Source: Polaromonas sp. AER18D-145 (lineage in GTDB: Bacteria > Pseudomonadota > Gammaproteobacteria > Burkholderiales > Burkholderiaceae_C). Taken from it: a stretch of DNA of 64,000 bases. Within the stretch, counting starts at the first letter, position 1. Every line of letters begins with the position of its first letter. The stretch is taken from the NCBI RefSeq assembly GCF_002379095.1, contig NZ_NBZV01000002.1, positions 124,001 to 188,000 on the forward strand, given 5' to 3'. The notes beneath the pieces were generated by a model that saw only the letters and a program-made list of their open reading frames with translations, had not been told where the DNA came from and made no database searches. Both the position numbers and the translations under genes were made by a program. Positions 54,311-63,026 of the stretch are shown piece by piece.

Positions 54311-56440
54311 ATGGACATGACCACCTTGACCACATTGAACGCCTCCAACCCGCTTCTCGATTTCTCCGGCCTTCCCTTGTTTGACCGCATCGCGCCCGAG
54401 CATGTGGGCCCTGCGGTCGACGTGTTGCTGGCACAGGCCGAAACTGCACTCGAACGCGTCACCGCGCCGGACTTTCCGGCGCGCTGGGCGGACATTGCCG
54501 GTGTGCTGGACGTGGCCACCGAAAACCTGGGCCGGGCTTGGGGCGCGGTCAGCCACCTCAACAGCGTGGCGGACACCCCCGAACTGCGCGCCGCCTACAA
54601 CGCCGCCCTGCCGCGCGTCACCGAGTTCTGGACCCGCCTGGGCGCCGATGAACGGCTTTATGCCAAGTACAAGGCCATCGATGTGGCGCCGCTGAACCCC
54701 GAACAGCGCCAGGCACACAAAAATGCCGTGCGCAACTTCGTGCTGTCGGGCGCCGAGCTGGTGGGCGCGGCCAAGGAACGGTTTGCCGCCATCCAGGAGC
54801 GCCAGGCCGAACTGAGCCAGAAATTCAGCGAAAACGCGCTCGACGCCACCGATGCTTACGCCTACTACGCCCGGGAAGACGAACTCGCCGGTGTGCCCGC
54901 CGACGTGCTCCAGACGGCCCGCGCGCAGGCCGAAGCCGAGGGCAAGGAAGGTTACAAGCTCACGCTCAAGATGCCCTGCTACCTGCCGGTCATGCAGTTT
55001 GCCGACAGTTCCGCCTTGCGCGAAACCCTGTACAAGGCCTACAGCACGCGCGCCAGCGACCAGTCGCCGCCGGAATTCAGCCGCTTCGACAACAGTGCCG
55101 TGATGCAGGAAATCCTCGCGCTGCGGCTCGAGGAAGCGCAGTTGCTCGGTTACCGCAATTTCGGCGAGGTCTCGGTGGTCCCCAAGATGGCCGATTCGCC
55201 CGAGCAGGTGATCAGCTTCCTGCGTGACCTGGGCCAGCGTGCCAAGCCTTACGGCCTCAAGGACGTGGCCGACCTGCGCACCTTTGCCGCGGAAAAGCTG
55301 GGCCTGAAAGACCCGCAGCCCTGGGACTTCACCTGGATCGGTGAAAAACTCAAGGAAGCGCGTTACGCCTTCAGCGAGCAGGAAGTCAAACAATATTTCA
55401 CCGCCCCCAAGGTGCTGGCCGGCCTGTTCAGGATTGTCGAAACGCTGTTCGAGGTGGCGATCCGTCCCGACACCGCTCCCGTGTGGACGCCCGGCGTCGA
55501 GTTTTACCGCATCGAGCGCTACCCGGAAGCAACAAGCGACCGCTCGTTGCCGGGCGAACTGGTGGGGCAGTTCTACCTGGACCGTCCGGCGCGCACCGGC
55601 AAACGCGGCGGCGCCTGGATGGATGATGTGCGTGCCCGCTGGCTGCGCCCCGACACCGGCACGCTGCAGACGCCGGTGGCCCACCTGGTCTGCAACTTTG
55701 CCGACGGCGTGGGCGGCAAGCCCGCCCTGCTGACACACGACGACGTGACCACGCTGTTCCACGAATTCGGCCACGGCCTGCACCACATGCTGACCCAGGT
55801 CAACGAGCGCGATGTGTCCGGCATCAGCGGCGTCGAATGGGACGCGGTCGAGCTGCCCAGCCAGTTCATGGAAAACTTCTGCTGGGAATGGGATGTGCTC
55901 AAACACATGACCGCCCATGTGGACACCGGTGAGCCGCTGCCGCGCGTCCTGTTCGACCGGATGCTGGCGGCCAAAAACTTCCAGAGCGGCATGCAGACCC
56001 TGCGCCAGATCGAGTTTTCGCTGTTCGACATGCTACTGCATACCGAGTGGCAACCGGGCGGCGACGTGATGGCGCTGCTGGCCGGCGTGCGCGAGGAATA
56101 CGCCGTGATCACCCCGCCGCCCTACAGCCGCACCGCGCATACATTCAGCCACATTTTTTCCGGTGGTTATGCAGCCGGCTATTACAGCTACAAATGGGCC
56201 GAAGTCCTCTCTGCCGACGCCTATGCGGCCTTCGAGGAAAGTGCACAAAGCGCCACACCTGCAGGTATAAACACCGACGCCGATGCCGGGTCCAGCCCCG
56301 TTAATCTGGAAACTGGCAGAAAATACCGCCAGGCCATTCTGGAGGCCGGCGGCAGCCGCCCGGCGATGGAGTCGTTCAAGGCCTTCCGCGGCCGCGAGCC
56401 TTCCATCGACGCGCTGCTGCGGCACCAGGGCATGGCGTGA
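54311..56440 (+). CDS. prlC: Oligopeptidase A (M3 family metallopeptidase)
   Basis: The 709-residue cytosolic peptidase has the zinc site HEFGHGLHHML (HExxH) with the third ligand in GVEWDAVELPSQFMENF, and the C-terminal substrate Tyr region FSHIFSGGYAAGYYSY. It degrades short peptides, including signal peptides. It is about 30 residues longer than E. coli OpdA, with an insertion near residue 650 (KSATPAGINTDADAGSSPVN region). ATG 54317 is an alternative start. Confidence 0.95.
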   Translation: MDMTTLTTLNASNPLLDFSGLPLFDRIAPEHVGPAVDVLLAQAETALERVTAPDFPARWADIAGVLDVATENLGRAWGAVSHLNSVADTPELRAAYNAALPRVTEFWTRLGADERLYAKYKAIDVAPLNPEQRQAHKNAVRNFVLSGAELVGAAKERFAAIQERQAELSQKFSENALDATDAYAYYAREDELAGVPADVLQTARAQAEAEGKEGYKLTLKMPCYLPVMQFADSSALRETLYKAYSTRASDQSPPEFSRFDNSAVMQEILALRLEEAQLLGYRNFGEVSVVPKMADSPEQVISFLRDLGQRAKPYGLKDVADLRTFAAEKLGLKDPQPWDFTWIGEKLKEARYAFSEQEVKQYFTAPKVLAGLFRIVETLFEVAIRPDTAPVWTPGVEFYRIERYPEATSDRSLPGELVGQFYLDRPARTGKRGGAWMDDVRARWLRPDTGTLQTPVAHLVCNFADGVGGKPALLTHDDVTTLFHEFGHGLHHMLTQVNERDVSGISGVEWDAVELPSQFMENFCWEWDVLKHMTAHVDTGEPLPRVLFDRMLAAKNFQSGMQTLRQIEFSLFDMLLHTEWQPGGDVMALLAGVREEYAVITPPPYSRTAHTFSHIFSGGYAAGYYSYKWAEVLSADAYAAFEESAQSATPAGINTDADAGSSPVNLETGRKYRQAILEAGGSRPAMESFKAFRGREPSIDALLRHQGMA

Positions 56441-56462
56441 GTGACCTCAAACGGAGTGATGC

Positions 56463-57116
56463 ATGACCTCGAACGCTATCAAATTTGCAGCAGTTAGCGC
56501 AGTATTGACGCTGGCTGCCGGCACATTTTCTTCTCTTTCCCAGGCCCAGCCGGTCTACCGCATCGTCGGCCCGGACGGCAAGGTGACCTTTTCCGACAAG
56601 CCGCCCCCAGCGACGAGCAATGCCAGGGTGACGGCAGCCGGTGCCGACGGCGCCCGTGGCGTCGCCACGGCCTCGCTGCCGTTCGAGCTGCGCAAGGTGG
56701 CCGGCCAGTACCCGGTCACGCTGTATACGAGCGAGAACTGCGGCCCCTGCGCCTCGGCCCGTTCCCTGCTGACCACGCGCGGGGTTCCCTTCACGGAAAA
56801 AACCGTCTCGACCAATGAAGACGCTCAGGCGCTGCAGCGCATCAGCGGCGACAGCTCCCTGCCCTTTCTGACCATAGGCAGCCAGCAGCTCAAGGGTTTC
56901 TCGGATGCGGAATGGACGCAGTTCCTCGACGCGGCGGGTTACCCCAAATCGTCGGTGCTGCCGGCCAGCTACCGCCAGGCCCCGGCCACCCCCCTGGTGA
57001 CGGTGGCGCCGACGCCCGCACCGGCCACCACCACGGCAGCGCGCCCCGCCACGCCGGCCGCGCCTTCCACCCCGGTGACCCCTCCGCCGAGCAATCCTGC
57101 CGGCATCCGCTTTTAA
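56463..57116 (+). CDS. Exported glutaredoxin-domain protein with DUF4124-like N-terminus
   Basis: The 217-residue protein has a signal peptide (about 1-28, cut after SQA). Residues 30-50 (VYRIVGPDGKVTFSDKPPP) match the DUF4124 beta motif. A glutaredoxin-like domain follows (about 83-160) with active site Cys93-Gly-Pro-Cys96 and the cis-Pro in SLPFLTIG. The last 50 residues are Pro/Thr/Ala-rich, perhaps spanning the cell wall. A glutaredoxin-type fold outside the cytoplasm would need a different reductant from glutathione reductase. It lies 22 bases after prlC. Confidence 0.88.
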   Translation: MTSNAIKFAAVSAVLTLAAGTFSSLSQAQPVYRIVGPDGKVTFSDKPPPATSNARVTAAGADGARGVATASLPFELRKVAGQYPVTLYTSENCGPCASARSLLTTRGVPFTEKTVSTNEDAQALQRISGDSSLPFLTIGSQQLKGFSDAEWTQFLDAAGYPKSSVLPASYRQAPATPLVTVAPTPAPATTTAARPATPAAPSTPVTPPPSNPAGIRF

Positions 57117-57146
57117 CGATTCAACGGGACACCGCACCGGTGGCGG

Positions 57147-57980
57147 TCAGCGAAGCAGCCAGCCGAGGCCTGCCGACGTGCCGCCGGGCTGGCCGCCCTG
57201 TTTCGGCTTGTATTCGCAGCCTATCCAGCCGTCCCAGCCGCAGGCCGCGGAGACCTCGTCGATCACAGCGAACAGATACGGGTAGTTGAGCTCCCCGATG
57301 TCGGGCTCGTGCCGCTCGGGCACACCGGCGATCTGGAAATGGCCGACGGCCCCGGTCGGCAGGTAGTGGCGGATCTTGGTCGCCACATCCCCCTCGACGA
57401 TCTGGCAGTGGTACAGGTCCATCTGCACCTTGAGGTTGGGCGCACCCACCTCGGCAACGATCTCGTGCGCATGGTCCTGCCGGTTCAGGAAAAATCGCGG
57501 CACATCGCGCGTGTTGATCGGTTCGATCAACACGTCACGCCCGTGTTTCGCCGCCTCGGCCGCCGCCCAGCGCAGGTTGGCCACATAGACCGGCCGCAGA
57601 TCCTCGCGCTCCTGCCCTGCGGCGACCAGGCCGGCCATGAGGTGAATGCGCGGGCAGTCCAGCGCCTCGGCATAGGCCAGGGCCAGCAGCACACCGGCGC
57701 GGAATTCCGCCTCGCGGCCCGGCACGGCGGCCGTCCCCTTGTCGCCGGCCTTCTCCCAGGCCTGCGCGATGGACGCTGCATCGGTGCCGCCCGGCGGCGC
57801 GTTGAACAACACCTGCTGCAGGCCGTTGCCTTTCAGGCGTGCGGCCAGTTCATCCTTGCTGAAGGCATAAGGAAAAAGAAACTCCACCGCCTTGAAACCG
57901 TCTTTCGCGGCCGCTTCAAAACGGTCCAGGAACGGCAACTCGGGGTACATCATGGACAGGTTGGCGGCGAATTTCGGCAT
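57147..57980 (-). CDS. otnI: 2-oxo-tetronate isomerase / hydroxypyruvate isomerase family
   Basis: The 277-residue TIM-barrel protein begins [21 protein letters not shown], with VEFLFPYAF and metal-site residues in [50 protein letters not shown] and GCEYKP, all typical of the Hyi/OtnI family. In the tetronate pathway OtnI interconverts 2-oxo- and 3-oxo-tetronate. It is last in the ltnD-otnK-otnC-otnI unit, 87 bases after otnC, with a repeat in the gap. Confidence 0.9.
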   Translation of the reverse strand: MPKFAANLSMMYPELPFLDRFEAAAKDGFKAVEFLFPYAFSKDELAARLKGNGLQQVLFNAPPGGTDAASIAQAWEKAGDKGTAAVPGREAEFRAGVLLALAYAEALDCPRIHLMAGLVAAGQEREDLRPVYVANLRWAAAEAAKHGRDVLIEPINTRDVPRFFLNRQDHAHEIVAEVGAPNLKVQMDLYHCQIVEGDVATKIRHYLPTGAVGHFQIAGVPERHEPDIGELNYPYLFAVIDEVSAACGWDGWIGCEYKPKQGGQPGGTSAGLGWLLR

Positions 57981-58009
57981 GGTCGTCTTCTTGAAAATGC
58001 TAGGGAATG

Positions 58010-58055
58010 AATAGCTGCTTGCGCAGGTAGATAAAGGGCTACAGGTCGATTTGAC
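58010..58055. repeat. Dispersed intergenic repeat, copy C
   Basis: AATAGCTGCTTGCGCAGG, spacer, then GGGCTACAGGTCGATTTGA. It is the best match to the layout shared with 28660-28706 and 48479-48527, and sits between otnC and otnI. Confidence 0.7.
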
Positions 58056-58067
58056 TCAACAAATGAA

Positions 58068-58751
58068 TTACCAGCGGGCACCGAAGGTCTGGCGCAGTTC
58101 GTCGATCTGCGCAGCGCTCAAAGGCTGGACCGGGGCGCCGTCCAGGCACAGGAGCCGGGCGGTTTCCTCGAGTTCTTCCAGCACGGCCATGGCCGCGGCG
58201 GGGCTGTGGTGCCAGACATTGGGCCCCAGCCGCGCCAGCATCACCGCGCGCAGCGGTGTGCCCCGCCGGCCGTAACGCGTGATGGCCTGCGCCACCAGCG
58301 CCGCCGCCACCGGGTCGCCCGGCCGGTGGTAGTCGATGACAGGCACATGGCCGACCTTCATCACGAAATAAGGCGTGAGTGCCGGCAGCAACTCCTCGCC
58401 GCTGGCACGCAGGCTCAGCGCCACGCAATGGGTGCTGTGGGTGTGGATCACGCAGCGCGTCGCCGGGTCAAATGCGGAGGCTGCCGCGTAAATGCCGGCA
58501 TGCAGCGCGATGGTCTTGCTCGCGGTGTCGCCGCTGAGCTGCTTTGCATCGGCATCGAGCCGGGCCAGCCGCGCCGGGTCGAGGAAACCCAGGCAGGCAT
58601 CGGTCGACGTGATCAGGAAACCACCCCCCGCCGAGGCGTCGAGCCGCACGCTGATGTTGCCGGCCGTGGCATGCACATAACCGCGGTCGAACAGGCTTTT
58701 ACCGACGCGGCAGATCTCTTCCCGGGCCTGGTTTTCGGTCAATACAGTCAT
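58068..58751 (-). CDS. otnC: 3-oxo-tetronate 4-phosphate decarboxylase (class II aldolase family)
   Basis: The start is ATG 58751 (MTVLTENQAREEICRVG), giving 227 residues; the longer frame to 58991 is repeat sequence. The class II aldolase fold has HATAGNISVRLD, zinc ligands in VIHTHSTHCVALS and a later His in NVWHHSPAAAM. OtnC decarboxylates 3-oxo-tetronate 4-phosphate to dihydroxyacetone phosphate. The bases directly before the ATG are part of a GC-rich repeat, so no clear ribosome site is seen. Confidence 0.92.
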   Translation of the reverse strand: MTVLTENQAREEICRVGKSLFDRGYVHATAGNISVRLDASAGGGFLITSTDACLGFLDPARLARLDADAKQLSGDTASKTIALHAGIYAAASAFDPATRCVIHTHSTHCVALSLRASGEELLPALTPYFVMKVGHVPVIDYHRPGDPVAAALVAQAITRYGRRGTPLRAVMLARLGPNVWHHSPAAAMAVLEELEETARLLCLDGAPVQPLSAAQIDELRQTFGARW

Positions 58752-58756
58752 GCCGC

Positions 58757-58832
58757 CCGCCGGGCCGCCCCAAGGGGGGCATAGGCCCCCTTGGGGGGCA
58801 GTGCAGCCGCAGCGCGGCAAACGTGGGGGTCG
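58757..58832. repeat. GC-rich repeat copy between otnK and otnC
   Basis: GCCGGGCCGCCCCAAGG, then CCCCCTTGGGGGGCAGTG, then CGTGGGGGTCGTAGTTCATG. It shares its two ends and palindromes with the copies at 58940 and 60177. Confidence 0.85.
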
Positions 58833-58836
58833 TAGT

Positions 58837-60345
58837 TCATGCCAGCATCGTAAAGGCTTTGGTGAAGAAGTCGTCGGTGCCGAAGTTGCCCGACTTGAGT
58901 GCAAGGTGCAGACCGTCATCGCCGGACATGGCCGACGACCGCCGGGCCGCCCCAAGGTCGGCGACGCCCCCTTGGGGGGCAGCGAGGACACGCAGTGCCG
59001 AGCGTGGGGGCTCTATTCCAGCATGACACCAGGGCACACCGGGATCGATCTGCGGGCCGATCTGCATCTGCGTGATGCCCAGCGCCTGCACGCAGGCACC
59101 CGCGGTTTCACCGCCGGCCACCACCAGTTGCCGCACGCCCAGTTGCACCAGGCCGCGCGCCACCGCGGCCAGTGTGCGTTCGACCATGGCGCCGGCTTCT
59201 TCCACCCCGAGGCGGCCCTGCACCGCCTTCACGTCGCCGCTGTCGACGGTGGAATACACCAGCACCGGGCCACGCGCGAGCAAAGGCTGGGCCCAGGCGA
59301 GTACCTCAGCCGCCACATCGGCGCCCGAGGCGATGCGCAGCGGGTCGATCGCCAGGGTGGGATGGCCCTGCTTCATGAAGTCCAGCACCTGCCGGTTGGT
59401 CGCCAGCGAGCAACTGCCCGACACCACCGCCTGCAGGCCGCGGGCGGCCGGCAAACGGCTGGCCTGGTCCGATGGCGTGATGCCGAAATTGGCCGGCAGG
59501 CCGATGGCCACACCGGAGCCGGCCGTGACCAGCGGCATGCCCTGGAATGCCGGACCCAGGCGCAGCAGGTCCTCATTGGACACCGCGTCCACGATGGCCA
59601 CGCCCACACCTTCTGCCTGCAGCTGCGCCATGCGCTCGCGCACCGCCGCCGCGCCGCGCGCCACGACCTTGTGGTCGATCAGGCCGACACGCCGTTTTGT
59701 CTGCGACTGCAGCACCCGCACCAGGTTCGCGTCCACCATCGGCGTCAGCGGGTGGTTCTGCATGCCGCTTTCATTGAGCAGCACATCACCAACGAACAAA
59801 TAACCCTTGAACACCGTGCGCTGGTTGTCGGGGAAAGCCGGCGTGGCGATCGTGAAGCCGGTGTTCAGCGCGTCCATCAGCGCTTCGGTCACCGGGCCGA
59901 TGTTGCCGCGGGCCGTGCTGTCGAAGGTCGAGCAGTACTTGAAATAGATCTGCTGCGCGCCCTGGGCCTGCAGCCAGGCCAAGGCGGCCAGAGATTCGGC
60001 CACGGCCTGGTCGGGCAGTACCGTGCGCGACTTCAGCGCGACCACCACGGCATCCACGTCAGCGCCCAAGGGCCCGGCAGGAACGCCAATGGTCTGGACC
60101 ACCCGCATGCCGGCACGCACGAGGTTGTTGGCCAGATCGGTCGCGCCCGTGAAATCGTCCGCAATACAGCCTAAACATAGAGCCCCCACGCTCGCCACTT
60201 CGTGTGCGTCGCTGCCCCCCGAGGGGGCGCTGCGCCTGCGGCCCGGCAAAGCCGGTTCCGCGGCCCCGGCTGGTGGGGAGGGAGCCTCAACGCTCGCCAC
60301 TTCGTGTGCTTGGGGCGGCCCGGCGCGGCGCTCGATCTTGCTCAT
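58837..60345 (-). CDS. otnK: 3-oxo-tetronate kinase
   Basis: The frame encodes 502 residues; relatives have about 425. The conserved start GCIADDFTGATDLANNLV lies at about residue 59, and the end GLHLALKSGNFGTDDFFTKAF is intact. The excess maps to two repeat insertions: residues about 5-55 from the copy at 60177-60330, and about 34 residues (GIEPPRSALRV onward) from the copy at 58940-59018. Both keep the frame. ATG 60345 overlaps the ltnD stop; GTG 60189, near residue 53, is an alternative start that would skip the first insertion. The enzyme phosphorylates 3-oxo-tetronate with ATP. Confidence 0.88.
   Translation of the reverse strand: MSKIERRAGPPQAHEVASVEAPSPPAGAAEPALPGRRRSAPSGGSDAHEVASVGALCLGCIADDFTGATDLANNLVRAGMRVVQTIGVPAGPLGADVDAVVVALKSRTVLPDQAVAESLAALAWLQAQGAQQIYFKYCSTFDSTARGNIGPVTEALMDALNTGFTIATPAFPDNQRTVFKGYLFVGDVLLNESGMQNHPLTPMVDANLVRVLQSQTKRRVGLIDHKVVARGAAAVRERMAQLQAEGVGVAIVDAVSNEDLLRLGPAFQGMPLVTAGSGVAIGLPANFGITPSDQASRLPAARGLQAVVSGSCSLATNRQVLDFMKQGHPTLAIDPLRIASGADVAAEVLAWAQPLLARGPVLVYSTVDSGDVKAVQGRLGVEEAGAMVERTLAAVARGLVQLGVRQLVVAGGETAGACVQALGITQMQIGPQIDPGVPWCHAGIEPPRSALRVLAAPQGGVADLGAARRSSAMSGDDGLHLALKSGNFGTDDFFTKAFTMLA
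58940..59018. repeat. GC-rich repeat inserted in frame near the otnK 3' end
   Basis: GCCGGGCCGCCCCAAGG through CTTGGGGGGCAGCGAGG to GAGCGTGGGGGCTCTATT. It matches the 60177 copy in inverted orientation and lies between codons for VPWCHA and GLHLAL, which adjoin each other in relatives as far as I recall. Confidence 0.85.
60177..60330. repeat. GC-rich repeat inserted at the otnK start
   Basis: On the plus strand it runs TAGAGCCCCCACGCTCGCCA to TTGGGGCGGCCCGGC, with the unit CGCTCGCCACTTCGTGTG occurring twice (60190 and 60291 regions). It is the longest copy in the window and contains the block shared with 1391-1439. Confidence 0.85.
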
Positions 60346-61235
60346 GGTTTTTTCGGCAGTTCAATGCCCGGAAAAATCTTGATCACCGCGCTGTCGTCCT
60401 CTTTCGCAAAACCGGCCGTCGAGGCCTGCATGAACATCTGGTGCGCGGTTGATGACAGCGGCAGCGGAAACTTGCTGGCGCGCGCCATGTCGAGCACGAT
60501 GCCGAGGTCTTTCACGAAGATGTCCACCGCCGACAGCGGCGTGTAGTCGGCCGCCAGCACATGGGCCATGCGGTTTTCAAACATCCAGCTGTTGCCCGCG
60601 CTGTGCGTGATCACCTCGTACAGCGCGGCCGGGTCCACCCCTTCGCGCAGGCCCAGCGCCATGGCTTCGGCGGCCGCGGCGATGTGCACGCCCGCCAGCA
60701 GCTGGTTGATGATCTTGACCTTGCTGCCGGCGCCGGCCGCGTCACCGAGCTTGTAGACCTTGGCGGCCATGGCATTGAGCACCGGTTCGGCCTTCGCATA
60801 CGCTACCGGCGCACCGGAGGTCATCATCGTCATCTCGCCGCTGGCGGCCTTGGCCGCGCCGCCGGAGATCGGGGCATCGATGTAGAGCAGGCCGAGGTCG
60901 GCCAGACGTTTTTCCTGCGCCATGGACCAATTGGCGTCCACCGTGGAGCACATCACAAACACGCTGCCGGGCTTCATGGCCGCCGCGCAGCCCCCGGGGC
61001 CGTACAACACGGCCTCGGTCTGCGCCGCATTGACCACCACCGACACCAGCACGTCGCAGGCCGCCGCCAGTTCGGCCAGTGAGGCACAGGCCACACCGCC
61101 GCCTTCGGCAAAGGCCTGCGCCGCCCCGGGCCGCACGTCAAACACATGCACCCGATAACCGGCGCGGCGCAACGATTGCGCCATGCCGCTGCCCATGGCA
61201 CCGAGACCGATCACACCTGCTACAAGACTCATCAC
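60342..61235 (-). CDS. ltnD: L-threonate dehydrogenase (3-hydroxyisobutyrate dehydrogenase family)
   Basis: The 297-residue protein has the NAD site GVIGLGAMGSGMAQSL, the substrate loop DAPISGGAAKAASGEMTMM and the catalytic Lys region GSKVKIINQLLAG. The family includes tartronate semialdehyde reductase and LtnD; the otnK-otnC-otnI neighbours favour LtnD, which oxidises L-threonate to 2-oxo-tetronate. It is the first gene of the unit, with a possible GntR-type site 138-156 bases upstream. Confidence 0.88.
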   Translation of the reverse strand: MMSLVAGVIGLGAMGSGMAQSLRRAGYRVHVFDVRPGAAQAFAEGGGVACASLAELAAACDVLVSVVVNAAQTEAVLYGPGGCAAAMKPGSVFVMCSTVDANWSMAQEKRLADLGLLYIDAPISGGAAKAASGEMTMMTSGAPVAYAKAEPVLNAMAAKVYKLGDAAGAGSKVKIINQLLAGVHIAAAAEAMALGLREGVDPAALYEVITHSAGNSWMFENRMAHVLAADYTPLSAVDIFVKDLGIVLDMARASKFPLPLSSTAHQMFMQASTAGFAKEDDSAVIKIFPGIELPKKP

Positions 61236-61372
61236 ATCGCTCCTTCAGCCCAGGTCATTTTTGAATTTTGAAATCCGCTGCACGCGTTCAGGTTGTCGCG
61301 TCGGCCGCCATGAAGGCGCCCACAGGGTCTGCGGCCAAGAAGCCGACAGGACCTCGAACGCAGGACATATTT

Positions 61373-61391
61373 ATATGGTCATCATACAACT
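61373..61391. promoter_or_regulatory. Candidate GntR operator ahead of ltnD
   Basis: TATG (61374-61377) and CATA (61383-61386) form a dyad. The minus strand reads GTTGTATGATGACCATAT, sharing TTGTAYGA with the palindrome ahead of the regulator gene. It lies in the 209-base gap upstream of ltnD, in its only AT-rich part. Confidence 0.4.
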
Positions 61392-61444
61392 TGCCCGCAA
61401 TTGATCCTCTTCAGGTTTTCCCGAGTCAGGACCAGGCGAACGGC

Positions 61445-62218
61445 TCAGTGCCGAAGGGCGTCGGAAAGAAGGGCGCTGGCCAGCTGCACGCCCTCCTGCT
61501 GCCAGAAAGCCGGGTCGGCCTGCTCGATGCGGCGGATCGCGTTGTCCATGTGGCGGGCGGCGGCCTGGCGCGCCTGCAAGGGGTCGCCGGCCTCGATCGC
61601 CTGGGTAATGGCTTCGTGCTCCTCGCGCACCTGCCCGGCAAAGTCGGCCCGGCGCGCCTCGTTGGCCCGGGTGACCCGCGTGACGCCGCGCAGGAACTGG
61701 CGCAGGTAGTCCAGCGTGCTGATCAGAAACGGGTTTTGCGCCGCGTCGGCAATCGCGCGGTGGTAGTCCACGTCTTCGTCGGCACCGTCGCCGCCGGCCT
61801 TGACCGCCTTGTCGAGGGCGGACATCGCCTGGCGGATGCGCTTGATATCGGCCGCCGTGCGGCGCTGCGCGGCCAGCGCGGCGACCTCGGCCTCCAGCGC
61901 GCGGCGCACCTCCACCATCTGGATGACCGCCTGCATGGACGCGGCCGAACGGGTGTCGAAGTTCAGCGGCGCAAAGGCGGCCCGCTTCACAAACACCCCG
62001 CTGCCCTGACGTGATTCCACCAGACCCAGCGACTTCAGGCGCGAGACGGCCTCGCGCACTACGGTGCGGCTGACTGCGAATTGCTCGACCAGCGCGGCCT
62101 CGGTCGGCAGCTTGTCGCCCGCCGCCGGCCGGCCGGCGCGAATTTCGGCCGACAGGGCCTCGGCGACCTGTTCGGACAAGTGAACGCCGGGCGTGATGGA
62201 CTGGAAACGGTGGCTCAT
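61445..62218 (-). CDS. GntR family regulator, FadR/FCD subfamily
   Basis: The 257-residue protein has an N-terminal winged helix (about 10-78: LPTEAALVEQFAVSRTVVREAVSRLKSLG) and an all-helical FCD ligand domain (about 95-235) with the metal His pattern in DVDYHRAIADAAQNP and REEHEAITQAIEAGD. It probably represses the ltnD-otnKCI unit and itself, released by a sugar acid. It is on the same strand, 209 bases upstream of ltnD. Confidence 0.9.
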   Translation of the reverse strand: MSHRFQSITPGVHLSEQVAEALSAEIRAGRPAAGDKLPTEAALVEQFAVSRTVVREAVSRLKSLGLVESRQGSGVFVKRAAFAPLNFDTRSAASMQAVIQMVEVRRALEAEVAALAAQRRTAADIKRIRQAMSALDKAVKAGGDGADEDVDYHRAIADAAQNPFLISTLDYLRQFLRGVTRVTRANEARRADFAGQVREEHEAITQAIEAGDPLQARQAAARHMDNAIRRIEQADPAFWQQEGVQLASALLSDALRH

Positions 62219-62233
62219 GGTGATCCGGAAAAT

Positions 62234-62244
62234 TTGTCGTACAA
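62234..62244. promoter_or_regulatory. Palindromic GntR operator ahead of the regulator gene
   Basis: TTGTCGTACAA is a TTGT-N3-ACAA palindrome, the layout bound by FadR-type regulators. It is 15 bases before the ATG, well placed to block its own expression. Confidence 0.65.
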
Positions 62245-62278
62245 CTCTACAACATCCGGCCCGCCGCTTCCGCGAGAT

Positions 62279-62950
62279 TTAAAACACCAGGGTCTTGACA
62301 CCCACCTCCGTGCCCAGCAGGCAGACATGCGCCTTCTGGAAGGCAAACACCCCGACCGTCACCACCCCGGGCCACTGGTTGACCTCGGACTCGAAGGCCA
62401 GCGGCTCGGTGATCTTCAGGCCGGTCACGTCCAGAATGTGCTGGCCGTTGTCGGTGACCAGCGGCGCGCCGTTTTTCAGCCGCAGGGTGGCGCTGCCGCC
62501 CAGCGCCGCAAACTGGCGCCGGATGCGCTGCGCCGCCATCGGAATGACTTCCACCGGCACCGGGTAGTCGCCCAGCGTCTGCACCAGCTTGGATTCGTCG
62601 GCAATGCAGACAAACTTGCGCGACTGGGCGGCCACGATTTTCTCGCGCGTCAGCGCCGCGCCGCCACCCTTGATCATGTAGCCGGCGCGGTCGATCTCGT
62701 CGGCGCCGTCGATGTAGACCGCCAGTTCCTCGACATCGGCCGCCTCAAACACCGTGATGCCGAGCGCCTGTAGGCGTTCGGTGGAGGCCACCGAGCTGGA
62801 CACCGCGCCGGCAATCGTGTCCTTGATGCCGGCCAGCGCGTCAATGAACTTGTTGACCGTGGAGCCGGTACCGACACCAACAATGCTGCCGGGTTCGACA
62901 TAGGCCAGGGCGGCCTGGCCAACCAGTGTTTTGAGTTCGTCTTGGGTCAT
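62279..62950 (-). CDS. rpiA: Ribose-5-phosphate isomerase A
   Basis: The start is ATG 62950 ([18 protein letters not shown]), giving 223 residues. Signatures are [39 protein letters not shown] with the active-site residues, and the C-terminal GVVTVGVFA. It interconverts ribose-5-phosphate and ribulose-5-phosphate. It is divergent from pyrD, 76 bases away. Confidence 0.96.
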   Translation of the reverse strand: MTQDELKTLVGQAALAYVEPGSIVGVGTGSTVNKFIDALAGIKDTIAGAVSSSVASTERLQALGITVFEAADVEELAVYIDGADEIDRAGYMIKGGGAALTREKIVAAQSRKFVCIADESKLVQTLGDYPVPVEVIPMAAQRIRRQFAALGGSATLRLKNGAPLVTDNGQHILDVTGLKITEPLAFESEVNQWPGVVTVGVFAFQKAHVCLLGTEVGVKTLVF

Positions 62951-63026
62951 GTCGGTCCGGAAATGAAAGGGATGAATGGGGTTTGCGACAATGGGGGCTG
63001 CCGCACAGAACAACACAAATTATCCA

